A stretch of 64,000 bases of DNA from Amycolatopsis vancoresmycina. GTDB lineage: Bacteria > Actinomycetota > Actinomycetes > Mycobacteriales > Pseudonocardiaceae. The DNA lies in NCBI RefSeq assembly GCF_000716785.1, contig NZ_JNYY01000009.1:370395-434394 (forward strand). The letters run 5' to 3'. The notes below the pieces were generated by a model. It was not told the DNA's origin, made no database searches, and saw only the letters and a program-made list of their open reading frames with translations. Shown piece after piece: positions 8,670-15,426 of this stretch (position 1 is its first letter; the number at the start of each line of letters is the position of its first letter). The translations under genes and the position numbers were made by a program.

Positions 8670-9655
8670 GGCTTTCGGTGTCGCTGGGGCTCTGGCAGGA
8701 CCGGCCGCCGTCGGAGGCGCTGGACACCGCCCGCGCCGCCGACGCCGCCGGCTACCCGGAGCTCTGGATCGGCGAGATGGCGACGTGGGACGCCTTCGCG
8801 CTCGGCACCGCGATCGGCGCGGCCACCTCGCGGATCTCCCTGACGTTCGGGCCACTGGCGGTGACCGTGCGGGACCCGGCGACGATCGCGATGGGGGTCG
8901 CGTCGGTGGCCGCGCTGACCGGGCGCGAAACCGGCGTCGCGCTGGGGACGTCCAGTGACGTCGTCGTGCGCGGCTGGCACGGCCGGTCGCGGGACCGTTC
9001 CGCCACGGCGCTGGCGGAGTCCGCGGTGGCGGTCCGGCAGCTGCTGACCGGCGAGAAGTCCGATGTGGACGGTCAGGTCGTCGGCTCGCGGGGCTACCGC
9101 CTGCGGCTGCCCGCGCCGAAGTCCCCGCTGACGATCGCCGCGTTCGGGCCGCGGGCGCTCGACGTCGCGGCGCGGCACGCCGACCGGATGGTCGTCAACC
9201 TGGTCAGCCCGGCGGCCGCGGCGTCGCTGGTGCGCGGGCTGCGCGCCGCGGCCGACCGCGCCGGCACCACCCCGCCGCCGGTGGCCGCCTGGGTGGTCGC
9301 CGCGGCCGATCCGGGACCGGCCGAGCTCGAACAGCTCCGCCGGGGCGTGGTCGGCTACCTCGCCGCGCCCGGCTACGCCGACATGTTCCGCGCCGAGGGC
9401 TTCGGCGACCTCGTCGACTTCGCGCGCAGCCGGCCGCACCCGCGTGAACTCCTGGCCGCGGTCCCGGCCGAGGCCATCGCCGCCGTCGGCCTGCTGGGAT
9501 CGCGCGCCGGGATCGGCGCGAAGATCGGGGCCTACGCCGCCGCCGGCGTCGACGAGCTGGCGATCGTGCCGGCCACGAGCGACGCGGACCCCGGTGGGAG
9601 GAAGACTCTCTCGGAGTGTCGATCCGCGGCCGTCCTGTTCGACAATGGGGTATGA
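8666..9655 (+). CDS. LLM-class (F420-dependent type) oxidoreductase
   Basis: A 329-residue TIM-barrel protein of the luciferase-like monooxygenase class. It begins MRLSVSLGLWQD, has the early GYPELWIGEM segment, then LTFGPLAVTVRDPATIAM and a C-terminal GIGAKIGAYAAAGVDELAIVP. The actinobacterial subgroup uses coenzyme F420; an F420 biosynthesis gene (fbiC) lies ~49 kb downstream in the same window. ATG overlaps the thiolase stop (ATGA). In this run it may oxidise or reduce an acyl-CoA intermediate or the starting compound. The last ~15 residues look unlike the family and overlap the next gene's promoter-like sequence. Confidence 0.8.
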   Translation: MRLSVSLGLWQDRPPSEALDTARAADAAGYPELWIGEMATWDAFALGTAIGAATSRISLTFGPLAVTVRDPATIAMGVASVAALTGRETGVALGTSSDVVVRGWHGRSRDRSATALAESAVAVRQLLTGEKSDVDGQVVGSRGYRLRLPAPKSPLTIAAFGPRALDVAARHADRMVVNLVSPAAAASLVRGLRAAADRAGTTPPPVAAWVVAAADPGPAELEQLRRGVVGYLAAPGYADMFRAEGFGDLVDFARSRPHPRELLAAVPAEAIAAVGLLGSRAGIGAKIGAYAAAGVDELAIVPATSDADPGGRKTLSECRSAAVLFDNGV

Positions 9656-10170
9656 CCGAACCAACCGCCACCCACAACCTCGACCAGACCGGCGCCGCGG
9701 CGCTGCCCTGGAGCAGGGCACGCGACCTCCTCGCCACCCAGACCCCGAAGGAAGACCTGACGTTCTTCGTCGGCACCGTGCGCCCCGACGGGCGGCCGCA
9801 CTCCGCCGGCGTCGGCGCCATCTGGGTGGACGAAACGCTGTACTTCGTGAGCGGGCCGGGCACGCGCCGGGCCCGCAACCTGGCGGCCAACCCGGCGTGC
9901 ACCGTGTCGGTGCGGCTGCGCGGCGTCGACCTCACCCTGGAAGGCGAGGCCCACCGGACCACCGAGGCGGCCACCCTCGAGCGGGTGGCCGCCGTCTACG
10001 GCGAGGGCGGCTGGCCGGCGACCGTGCAGGACGAAGGGTTCACCGCCCCGTTCATGGCCACGAGCGCCGGGCCGCCGCCGTGGCACCTGTACCGGCTCAA
10101 CCTGCACCGGGCCATCGCCGTCGCCACGGAGGAGCCCCACGGCGTCACCCGCTGGGACTTCACCGGCTGA
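9652..10170 (+). CDS. Pyridoxamine-5'-phosphate-oxidase-like split-barrel protein
   Basis: A 172-residue FMN- or F420-binding split-barrel protein (FFVGTVRPDGRPHSAG, then LYFVSGPGTRRARNL, then a C-terminal YRLNLHRAIAVA segment). Actinobacterial relatives include F420-dependent reductases and haem- or flavin-binding proteins of varied function. It overlaps the LLM stop as ATGA and ends the five-gene run. GACAAT five bases before the ATG might also give it its own short-leader promoter. The 3' end overlaps the convergent esterase gene by 11 bases. Confidence 0.75.
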   Translation: MTEPTATHNLDQTGAAALPWSRARDLLATQTPKEDLTFFVGTVRPDGRPHSAGVGAIWVDETLYFVSGPGTRRARNLAANPACTVSVRLRGVDLTLEGEAHRTTEAATLERVAAVYGEGGWPATVQDEGFTAPFMATSAGPPPWHLYRLNLHRAIAVATEEPHGVTRWDFTG

Positions 10171-11011
10171 TCGCCGCGGCCACCAGGCCGCCGATCGCGG
10201 ACATGCCGTCGGCGTTCGGGTGCAGCGGCGCGGCGACCGACGTCGGGATCAGGCTCTCGAACCACTTCACGCCGGGCGGCTTGCAGACGTCGTGCCCGAC
10301 CGAGGCCGTCCGGACATCGACGTAGTGCGCGTTGTGCGCGGCGGCCTGGCGGGCCAGGGCGGCGTTGGTCCTGTCGACGCTGCCCTGGATGTAGTTCGCG
10401 TCGCGCGGGGTCAGCGGCGCGATCGGCCAGCACCCGTTGTGCGGCAGGTAGCTGCCGTACCCGGCGACGAAGACGGCGGCGTCCGGCGCCTTCGCGTGGA
10501 TGGCGTCCAGGAGCGCGCCCCACACCGGTTCGAACGCGGCGATCTTCTCGGCCAGCTGGTCGTGGCCGCCCGCGGTGTACCGGTCGACGCAGTCGGGGTT
10601 GATGCCGGGCAGCAGGTTGATGCAGCTCGTCGCCGCGCCGACCAGGCCGATGTCGTTGCCGCCGATCGTCACGGTGACCGTGCGGGTCCGGTCGCTCAGC
10701 GCGTCCAGCTGCGGCGGCACCGCGCCGGACGGCGTCTGCTGCGGCGCGGTCATGTCCGCCGTCGTCGCGCCGGAGCAGGTGACGTCCTTGAGCGGCACGC
10801 CCGCCTGCTGCGCGGCGACGTGCGGGTAGTCGTGCAGGGACCGGAGGCAGCCGGGGGAGGAGAGGTCCGGGGGCGGGATCAGCGGCCCGGCCGCCGCCGA
10901 ATCCCCCAGTGCCACGTACTCGCCGGCGGTGCCCGCCGCCGCCGGGACTGCCGTCGCGCCCGCCAGCGCGGTGACCATGATCGCGATGAACGCCGTCGTC
11001 CTCACTCGCAC
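10160..11011 (-). CDS. Secreted SGNH/GDSL esterase
   Basis: A 283-residue exported lipase/esterase. An N-terminal signal (RTTAFIAIMVTALAGATAV, cleavage near PAAAGT) is followed by block I ALGDSAAAG (Ser38), block III IGGNDIG and block V LHPNADGM with the catalytic His. Cysteines in the mature part resemble the disulfide pattern of Streptomyces secreted lipases. The GTG start has AAGGAGG 5-6 bases upstream. It would hydrolyse esters outside the cell. It is divergent from the PucR-like regulator, which could control it. Confidence 0.85.
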   Translation of the reverse strand: MRVRTTAFIAIMVTALAGATAVPAAAGTAGEYVALGDSAAAGPLIPPPDLSSPGCLRSLHDYPHVAAQQAGVPLKDVTCSGATTADMTAPQQTPSGAVPPQLDALSDRTRTVTVTIGGNDIGLVGAATSCINLLPGINPDCVDRYTAGGHDQLAEKIAAFEPVWGALLDAIHAKAPDAAVFVAGYGSYLPHNGCWPIAPLTPRDANYIQGSVDRTNAALARQAAAHNAHYVDVRTASVGHDVCKPPGVKWFESLIPTSVAAPLHPNADGMSAIGGLVAAAISR

Positions 11012-11116
11012 GCCGTCCTCCTTGACGTTGTGCCGATGGCTGGTCTCCGTGACACCATCGGCACGGCGCGGGGCCGGGTTGACTGGGAATCCGGGCAGAG
11101 AACGGGGGGATCGGTT

Positions 11117-12340
11117 GTGACGGAGCACAAATGCGGCGGGGATCTGACGCTCGGTGGCCAGCGCGTGCACGAGCGGCTCACCCGGGAGGAGCCCGAGCTG
11201 ATCGCCCGGGTGCTCCGCCGCATCCAGGAGGAGGTCTCGGACTACCGGCGGCTGCCGGTGGAGGAGCTGACCGGCGACATCGCGGGGATCACCCGGCAGG
11301 CGGTGCGGGCGTTCGCGCGGAGCCTGCGGGAGGACCGCGAGCTCAACGCGGCCGAGCTGCGGGAGGTCGGCGCGTCCGCGGTCCGCCGGGCGGAGGAGGG
11401 CTTCCCGCTGGAGGCCGTGCTGACCGCGTACCACGTCGGCGCGCGGGAGATCTTCGCCGTCGGCTCGGCTTCGTCGGGGAGCGCGGACGTCGCCGATCTG
11501 CTCGATGTCGCGGACCGGGTGCTGGCGTTCGTCGGCACCGTCACCGGCGCGGTCACCCGCGGGTACCTGGAGGAGCTGCGCACGAAGGTCGGGCAGGAGC
11601 ACACCGCGCGCCGGACGCTGCTGTCGGTGCTCGTCGACGGCGGCCCGGTCGACGTCGTCGCCCGCAGCGCCGGGATCACGCTGCCGGCGCGGTACCTCGT
11701 GCTGAGCGTCGAGCTGGGGCCGCACGCCGACGAGGAGTCACCGGAGGTGGACGCCGAGATCGCCGTCCGCCGCAAGCTCCGCCGGTTCCTCGCCGCGTTC
11801 GAGCACGCCTGCGGCGACGGCGTGCTCGCGTCCCTGGACGGACCGGGCGGCCTGGTCCTGCTGCCGCTGGCCGGCCGGCGCTCGGACTGGCCCGCGGTGC
11901 TGGACGCGGCCGGGCGCGCGGCGGGCGTGACGGTGCTCGCGGCGGCGGAAACGGCGGCGCCCGCGGAGGTCCGGGAGGTGGCCGCGCAGACCGGCGAGGT
12001 GCTGGACGTGCTGCGGTGGTTCGGCCGGCCGCCGGGGCTGTACCACCTCGACGACGTCCTGGTCGAGTACCAGCTGACCCGCCCGGGCGCGGCCCGCGAC
12101 CGCCTCGCGGCGGCGCTCGAGCCGCTGGACGCCCACCCGGAGCTCGTCGAGACGCTGGAGACGTACCTGGCCCTGGACACGAACCGCCGCCGCGCGGCCG
12201 CCCGCCTGCACGTCCACCCCAACACGGTCGACTACCGCCTCCGGCGCGTCCGCGACCTGACCGGCATCGATCCGCTCCACCCCACCGGCCTCGCCCGCCT
12301 CACCGCAGCCACCGCCGCCCGCCGCGCCACCCACCCCTGA
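11117..12340 (+). CDS. PucR/CdaR-like transcriptional regulator
   Basis: A 407-residue regulator. It has an N-terminal helical sensory region (~1-165), a central degenerate GGDEF-like segment, and a C-terminal HTH of the PucR/CdaR type (DTNRRRAAARLHVHPNTVDY, near 355-375). GTG 11117 was chosen because the conserved N-terminal helices begin soon after and an upstream G-rich stretch may act as ribosome site. Family members are activators of catabolic or secondary-metabolism genes. The stop is immediately followed by a 21-bp repeat array. It is divergent from the secreted esterase. Confidence 0.8.
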   Translation: MTEHKCGGDLTLGGQRVHERLTREEPELIARVLRRIQEEVSDYRRLPVEELTGDIAGITRQAVRAFARSLREDRELNAAELREVGASAVRRAEEGFPLEAVLTAYHVGAREIFAVGSASSGSADVADLLDVADRVLAFVGTVTGAVTRGYLEELRTKVGQEHTARRTLLSVLVDGGPVDVVARSAGITLPARYLVLSVELGPHADEESPEVDAEIAVRRKLRRFLAAFEHACGDGVLASLDGPGGLVLLPLAGRRSDWPAVLDAAGRAAGVTVLAAAETAAPAEVREVAAQTGEVLDVLRWFGRPPGLYHLDDVLVEYQLTRPGAARDRLAAALEPLDAHPELVETLETYLALDTNRRRAAARLHVHPNTVDYRLRRVRDLTGIDPLHPTGLARLTAATAARRATHP

Positions 12341-12341
12341 C

Positions 12342-12536
12342 GTGTCGTCCACCCAGGTACGCGTGTCGTCCACCGGGGTACGCGTGTCGTCCGTTCGAGC
12401 ACGCGAACCGACCCTCCGGGTACGCGAGCCGACCCACTGGCTACGGAACCCGGAGCACCCGGCCGGACGACTTGCGTACCCGGCCGGACGACTTGCGTAC
12501 CTGGGCGGACGACTCGCGTACCTGGATGGACGACAC
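12342..12536. repeat. 21-bp tandem repeat array 1 (forward half then inverted half)
   Basis: Forward units start exactly every 21 bases at 12342, 12363, 12384, 12405 and 12426, with cores GTGTCGTCC (first three), GAACCGACC and GAGCCGACC, each followed by ~GGTACGC. Inverted units carry GGACGACTT/C/AC cores at 12465, 12486, 12507 and 12528, again exactly 21 apart. The two halves are reverse complements, so the whole could extrude as a large cruciform. It starts one base after the regulator's stop and provides the last ~30 codons of the opposite-strand membrane gene. A second array of the same family is at 42.7 kb. Confidence 0.9.
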
Positions 12537-12839
12537 GGCGGTGCGGGTCAGGGTGCCGGTGAGGAGGGCGGTGGCCAGGACTGCCGCGGCGAGGGCGGAC
12601 GCGTGGTCGAAGCGGAGCTCGCCGAAGCGGTGGAGGACGAAGCCCGTGTGCAGGGCCCAGGCGACCACCGCCACGCCCGTTGCCGGGGTGAGGGGACTGC
12701 GGTGGGCGGCCGCCAGGACCACCGCGCCCAACGGGACCAGTGCGTACCAGGGATGGGCCGTCGCGCCGGCGAGGTCCGCGACGATCACCGCCGCGACCGC
12801 GGCCGCGCAGCCGAAGGGGAACCCGAAGCCGTCTGTCAT
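12441..12839 (-). CDS. Small membrane protein with repeat-encoded tail
   Basis: A 132-residue protein with about three hydrophobic segments (residues ~5-25, ~33-62 and ~78-98). It has no family I recognise. The final ~30 residues are hydrophilic and built of a 7-residue period (VRESSAQ, VRKSSGR, VRKSSGR) because the frame runs into the 21-bp repeat array. The original stop may therefore have lain near codon 100, with the array added later. The ATG is the first start that precedes the hydrophobic core. Confidence 0.55.
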   Translation of the reverse strand: MTDGFGFPFGCAAAVAAVIVADLAGATAHPWYALVPLGAVVLAAAHRSPLTPATGVAVVAWALHTGFVLHRFGELRFDHASALAAAVLATALLTGTLTRTAVSSIQVRESSAQVRKSSGRVRKSSGRVLRVP

Positions 12840-12913
12840 GCCCCCAGTCCAGTCCCGGGGGCGGGCGACGACGTGAGCCAGGACACGTTCCCTACGCCGT
12901 GACCCCGGGATCT

Positions 12914-13783
12914 TTACGCCCTGTTGACCACGCCCCCGATCGCGTCCGCGATCGCCGGCCAGACCGCGCGCGGCAGGTTGTGGCCCATCCCCGGGATCAC
13001 CACCAGCTCCGCGCCCGGGATGGCCTCCGCCGTCGCCTTGCCGCCGCTGACGTCGATCAGCGGGTCGGCATCGCCGTGGACGACCAGCGCCGGCAGCCGC
13101 ACGTCCCGGAGACGGGACGTGCGGTCCCCGGACGCCACCACCGCCGCCGCGTGGCGCAGCGTGCCCACCGGGTGGCGCGCGCGGTCGTAGTGCAGTTGCG
13201 CCTTGGCCAGCAGGAACGCCTCGTCGTCCGGGTAGCCGGGGGAGCCGAGCTTCCGGTAGCCCTCGACGCTGTCGGCCAGCGCCTGCTCGCGCGTCGACGC
13301 CGGCGGCCGGGTCAGCAGCGCCAGCGCCCACGGCTCGGCCTGCCCGACCGCGGGGTCGCCGGTGGTCGACATGATCGACGTGACCGACCGCAGCCGGTCC
13401 GGGTGGTCGATGGCCAGCTGCTGGACGATCATCCCGCCCATCGACGCCCCCACGACGTGGGCGCGGCCGATGCCGAGCGCGTCGAACAGCCCGACGGCGT
13501 CGGCGGCCATGTCCGACAGCGTGTACGGCGCGCTCGACAGGTCTCCGGCGGCCAGCGCGGCCAGGTCCGGCGGCGGCAGGTGGTCCAGCCACGTCGAGAG
13601 CCCGACGTCCCGGTTGTCGTAGCGCACGACGAAGTGCCCGCGGCCGGCGAGCAGCGCGCAGAAATCGTCCTCCCAGGTGATCATCTGGGCGCCGAGGCCC
13701 ATCACCAGGACCAGGGGCGGGTCCGCCGGATCGCCGAAGGTGTCGTATTCGAGCTCGAGACCGTTGGCCTGTGCGCGTGCCAT
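12914..13783 (-). CDS. Alpha/beta hydrolase
   Basis: A 289-residue alpha/beta-hydrolase-fold protein. The nucleophile elbow is GASMGG (Ser114), the acid is in VHGDADPLID, and the His is in GMGHNLPRAVW. Oxyanion-hole region: LVMGLGAQMITW. This architecture is common to esterases, epoxide hydrolases and haloperoxidase-like enzymes. No signal peptide. The ATG has GGGGGA just upstream. It is divergent from a TetR gene 67 bases away, a typical arrangement for a small-molecule-induced hydrolase. Substrate unknown. Confidence 0.8.
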   Translation of the reverse strand: MARAQANGLELEYDTFGDPADPPLVLVMGLGAQMITWEDDFCALLAGRGHFVVRYDNRDVGLSTWLDHLPPPDLAALAAGDLSSAPYTLSDMAADAVGLFDALGIGRAHVVGASMGGMIVQQLAIDHPDRLRSVTSIMSTTGDPAVGQAEPWALALLTRPPASTREQALADSVEGYRKLGSPGYPDDEAFLLAKAQLHYDRARHPVGTLRHAAAVVASGDRTSRLRDVRLPALVVHGDADPLIDVSGGKATAEAIPGAELVVIPGMGHNLPRAVWPAIADAIGGVVNRA

Positions 13784-13850
13784 CCCCCGATCCTGCCGTA
13801 CCCGTGCGGAGCTGGCACCGGCCCGGGCGGTGCGGTTACCGTTACGCCCC

Positions 13851-14582
13851 ATGCCGACCTCATCCTCGGGCACGGGCCAGCGCCCCCGGTCGCGGGCCGC
13901 GGCGGGACTGCCGGCGCTCACCGCCGACCGCATCGTCAGCGCCGCCACCGACCTGACCGGCCAGCGCGGCCTCGACAACTGGACACTGCGGGAGCTCGCC
14001 CGCGCCGTGGAGGCCTACCCGGCGGTGATCTACCACCACGTCGGCGACCGGGACGCGGTGGTGAACGCCGTCGTCGACCGGGTGGTCGGGCTGCTCGAGC
14101 TGCCGGACGAGCGGCTGCCGTGGCAGGAGTGGTTCACCGCGCTGCTGGCCAACCTGCGCGCGGTGCTGCGCAGCTACCCGGGCTGCGCGCGCCGGCTGGC
14201 GCTGTTCGGCCCGTCCGTCGAGGCGGCCACGCGGTCCATCGACGCGGGCATCGGCGTGCTGCTGGCGGCCGGGTTCGGCCGCGAGAGCGTGCTGGCCTAC
14301 AACCTGCTGCTGATGACCGCCTGCCAGTTCGTCGCGATGGAGGACGACCGCGACGGCGCGCTCGCCCTGCGGATCGACAACACCGAGGAGTACGCGACCT
14401 ACCGCGAGCGGGCCGACCTGCCCGGGATGGCCGAGCTGGGCGCGGCGATGCACGACCTGATGGGTGACCCCGACCTCGCGTCGGGCTATTACGCGCAGCT
14501 CTACGACTACGCCGTCCGGCGGTGCCTCGACGGGCTCGCCCACCGGCTGGCCGAACTGCACGATCCGGACAGTGCCGGTTGA
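13851..14582 (+). CDS. TetR-family regulator
   Basis: A 243-residue repressor. The HTH is near residues 22-60 (ADRIVSAATDLTGQRGLDNW, then LRELARAVEAYPAVIYHHVG), with a C-terminal helical ligand domain of the TetR_C type. ATG 13851 matches the usual short N-terminal arm; TACCGT eight bases upstream suggests a near-leaderless transcript. It is divergent from the alpha/beta hydrolase, its probable target. Confidence 0.8.
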   Translation: MPTSSSGTGQRPRSRAAAGLPALTADRIVSAATDLTGQRGLDNWTLRELARAVEAYPAVIYHHVGDRDAVVNAVVDRVVGLLELPDERLPWQEWFTALLANLRAVLRSYPGCARRLALFGPSVEAATRSIDAGIGVLLAAGFGRESVLAYNLLLMTACQFVAMEDDRDGALALRIDNTEEYATYRERADLPGMAELGAAMHDLMGDPDLASGYYAQLYDYAVRRCLDGLAHRLAELHDPDSAG

Positions 14583-14612
14583 CAGCGACTTGACAGTGCC
14601 GGGGCGTACCGT

Positions 14613-14687
14613 GGGCGTGCGTCGGTGGTTCGCCCACTGACCCGGAGCCCCTGGCGCCCTCCTCCCCCTCGTGGCGCCGGGGGCTTC
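14613..14687 (+). ncRNA. Candidate small RNA resembling actinobacterial 6C RNA
   Basis: Two adjacent hairpins follow the TetR stop. The first is GTGGGCG/CGCCCAC (7 bp, 14611-14637). The second is a 13-bp stem (14646-14658 with 14673-14685) whose 14-base loop is C-rich (CTCCTCCCCCTCGT). Two hairpins with a C-rich loop and a terminator-like end recall the 6C RNA of actinomycetes. Two TTGACA copies 11 bases apart (14579, 14590) lie upstream, but no -10 has ideal spacing. The family assignment is from memory of the motif and is not certain; a plain terminator is the alternative. Confidence 0.45.
14646..14685. terminator. Strong hairpin between convergent TetR genes
   Basis: Stem AGCCCCTGGCGCC / GGCGCCGGGGGCT with one G-T wobble, directly before the stop codon of the opposite-strand TetR gene. 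It can end transcription from both sides and forms the second hairpin of the candidate small RNA. Confidence 0.7.
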
Positions 14688-14690
14688 GGT

Positions 14691-15335
14691 CTACGCGGGG
14701 CCGCCGGGGCCCGGCGGTTCGGCCTGGATGGCCGGGAAGATTTCGCCGACCAGGGTCACGAGCGACTTCGACAGCAGCAGGTGCACCTGGGCGCGGGTCA
14801 GTGACCGGCGCACGAGCCACTCCCGGCCTGCCGACTTCACCATCCCGCCGAACGCGCGCACGAGCGCGTTGAGCTCCGGCCCGTGTTCGCTCTCCCGCGA
14901 CAGCCCGACCGCCTCCAGCACGCGGTCGGCGGACTCGCGGTCGGCCTCCTCGAGGATGCGCTCCACCTCGAGGTCGCGGCCGATGCCCTCGGGTGCGATC
15001 GCGGCCAGCCACATCCGCTCCTGGCTGGTGACCATGTCGAGGAACCACTCGATGGCGACGTCGGCCCGCAGCTCCAGCGGCCCGTCGGGGAGGATCTCGA
15101 CGGCCAGCCGCGGCACGGTCAGCGCGCGGCGGATGATTTCCAGGTACAGCTCGCGTTTCGTGCCGAAGTAGTGGTTGATCAGTCCCCGCGCGACGCCGGC
15201 CGCCGCGGCGATGTCCGAAGTGGACACTGCGGAATAGGGGCGTTCACCGAACAGCCGCGCCGCACAAGCGTAGATCTGTTCCTTCCGTTCGTCCGGTTCC
15301 AGTCTTCGCCATCTCGGCGCCGGCTCGGTGTTCAT
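14691..15335 (-). CDS. TetR-family regulator next to the lysine-catabolic genes
   Basis: A 214-residue TetR protein. HTH: YSAVSTSDIAAAAGVARGLI then NHYFGTKRELY (residues ~36-65). The rest is a helical ligand-binding domain. It lies 91 bases downstream of davB on the same strand and is the nearest candidate regulator of davB-davA-permease. A 20-bp palindrome upstream of the permease would be a fitting operator. The ATG was chosen because it precedes the usual basic arm; an upstream in-frame extension is not conserved-looking. Confidence 0.8.
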   Translation of the reverse strand: MNTEPAPRWRRLEPDERKEQIYACAARLFGERPYSAVSTSDIAAAAGVARGLINHYFGTKRELYLEIIRRALTVPRLAVEILPDGPLELRADVAIEWFLDMVTSQERMWLAAIAPEGIGRDLEVERILEEADRESADRVLEAVGLSRESEHGPELNALVRAFGGMVKSAGREWLVRRSLTRAQVHLLLSKSLVTLVGEIFPAIQAEPPGPGGPA

Positions 15336-15426
15336 GGCCCCATCGTCGCACGGGCGGTTGCGCCGGGCAGGGCAGTCAGCACGATGTCGGATGCGCGCCG
15401 CCCGGCATCCCACGATCGGGGCACGG

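Noticed and set aside
4317..10170. Carotenoid biosynthesis cluster
   Set aside because: Only a cleavage oxygenase is present; phytoene synthase, desaturase and cyclase genes are absent, and ligase plus thiolase indicate breakdown.
12342..12536. CRISPR array
   Set aside because: Units are contiguous 21-bp repeats with no unique 30-40 bp spacers, orientation inverts midway, and no cas genes are near.
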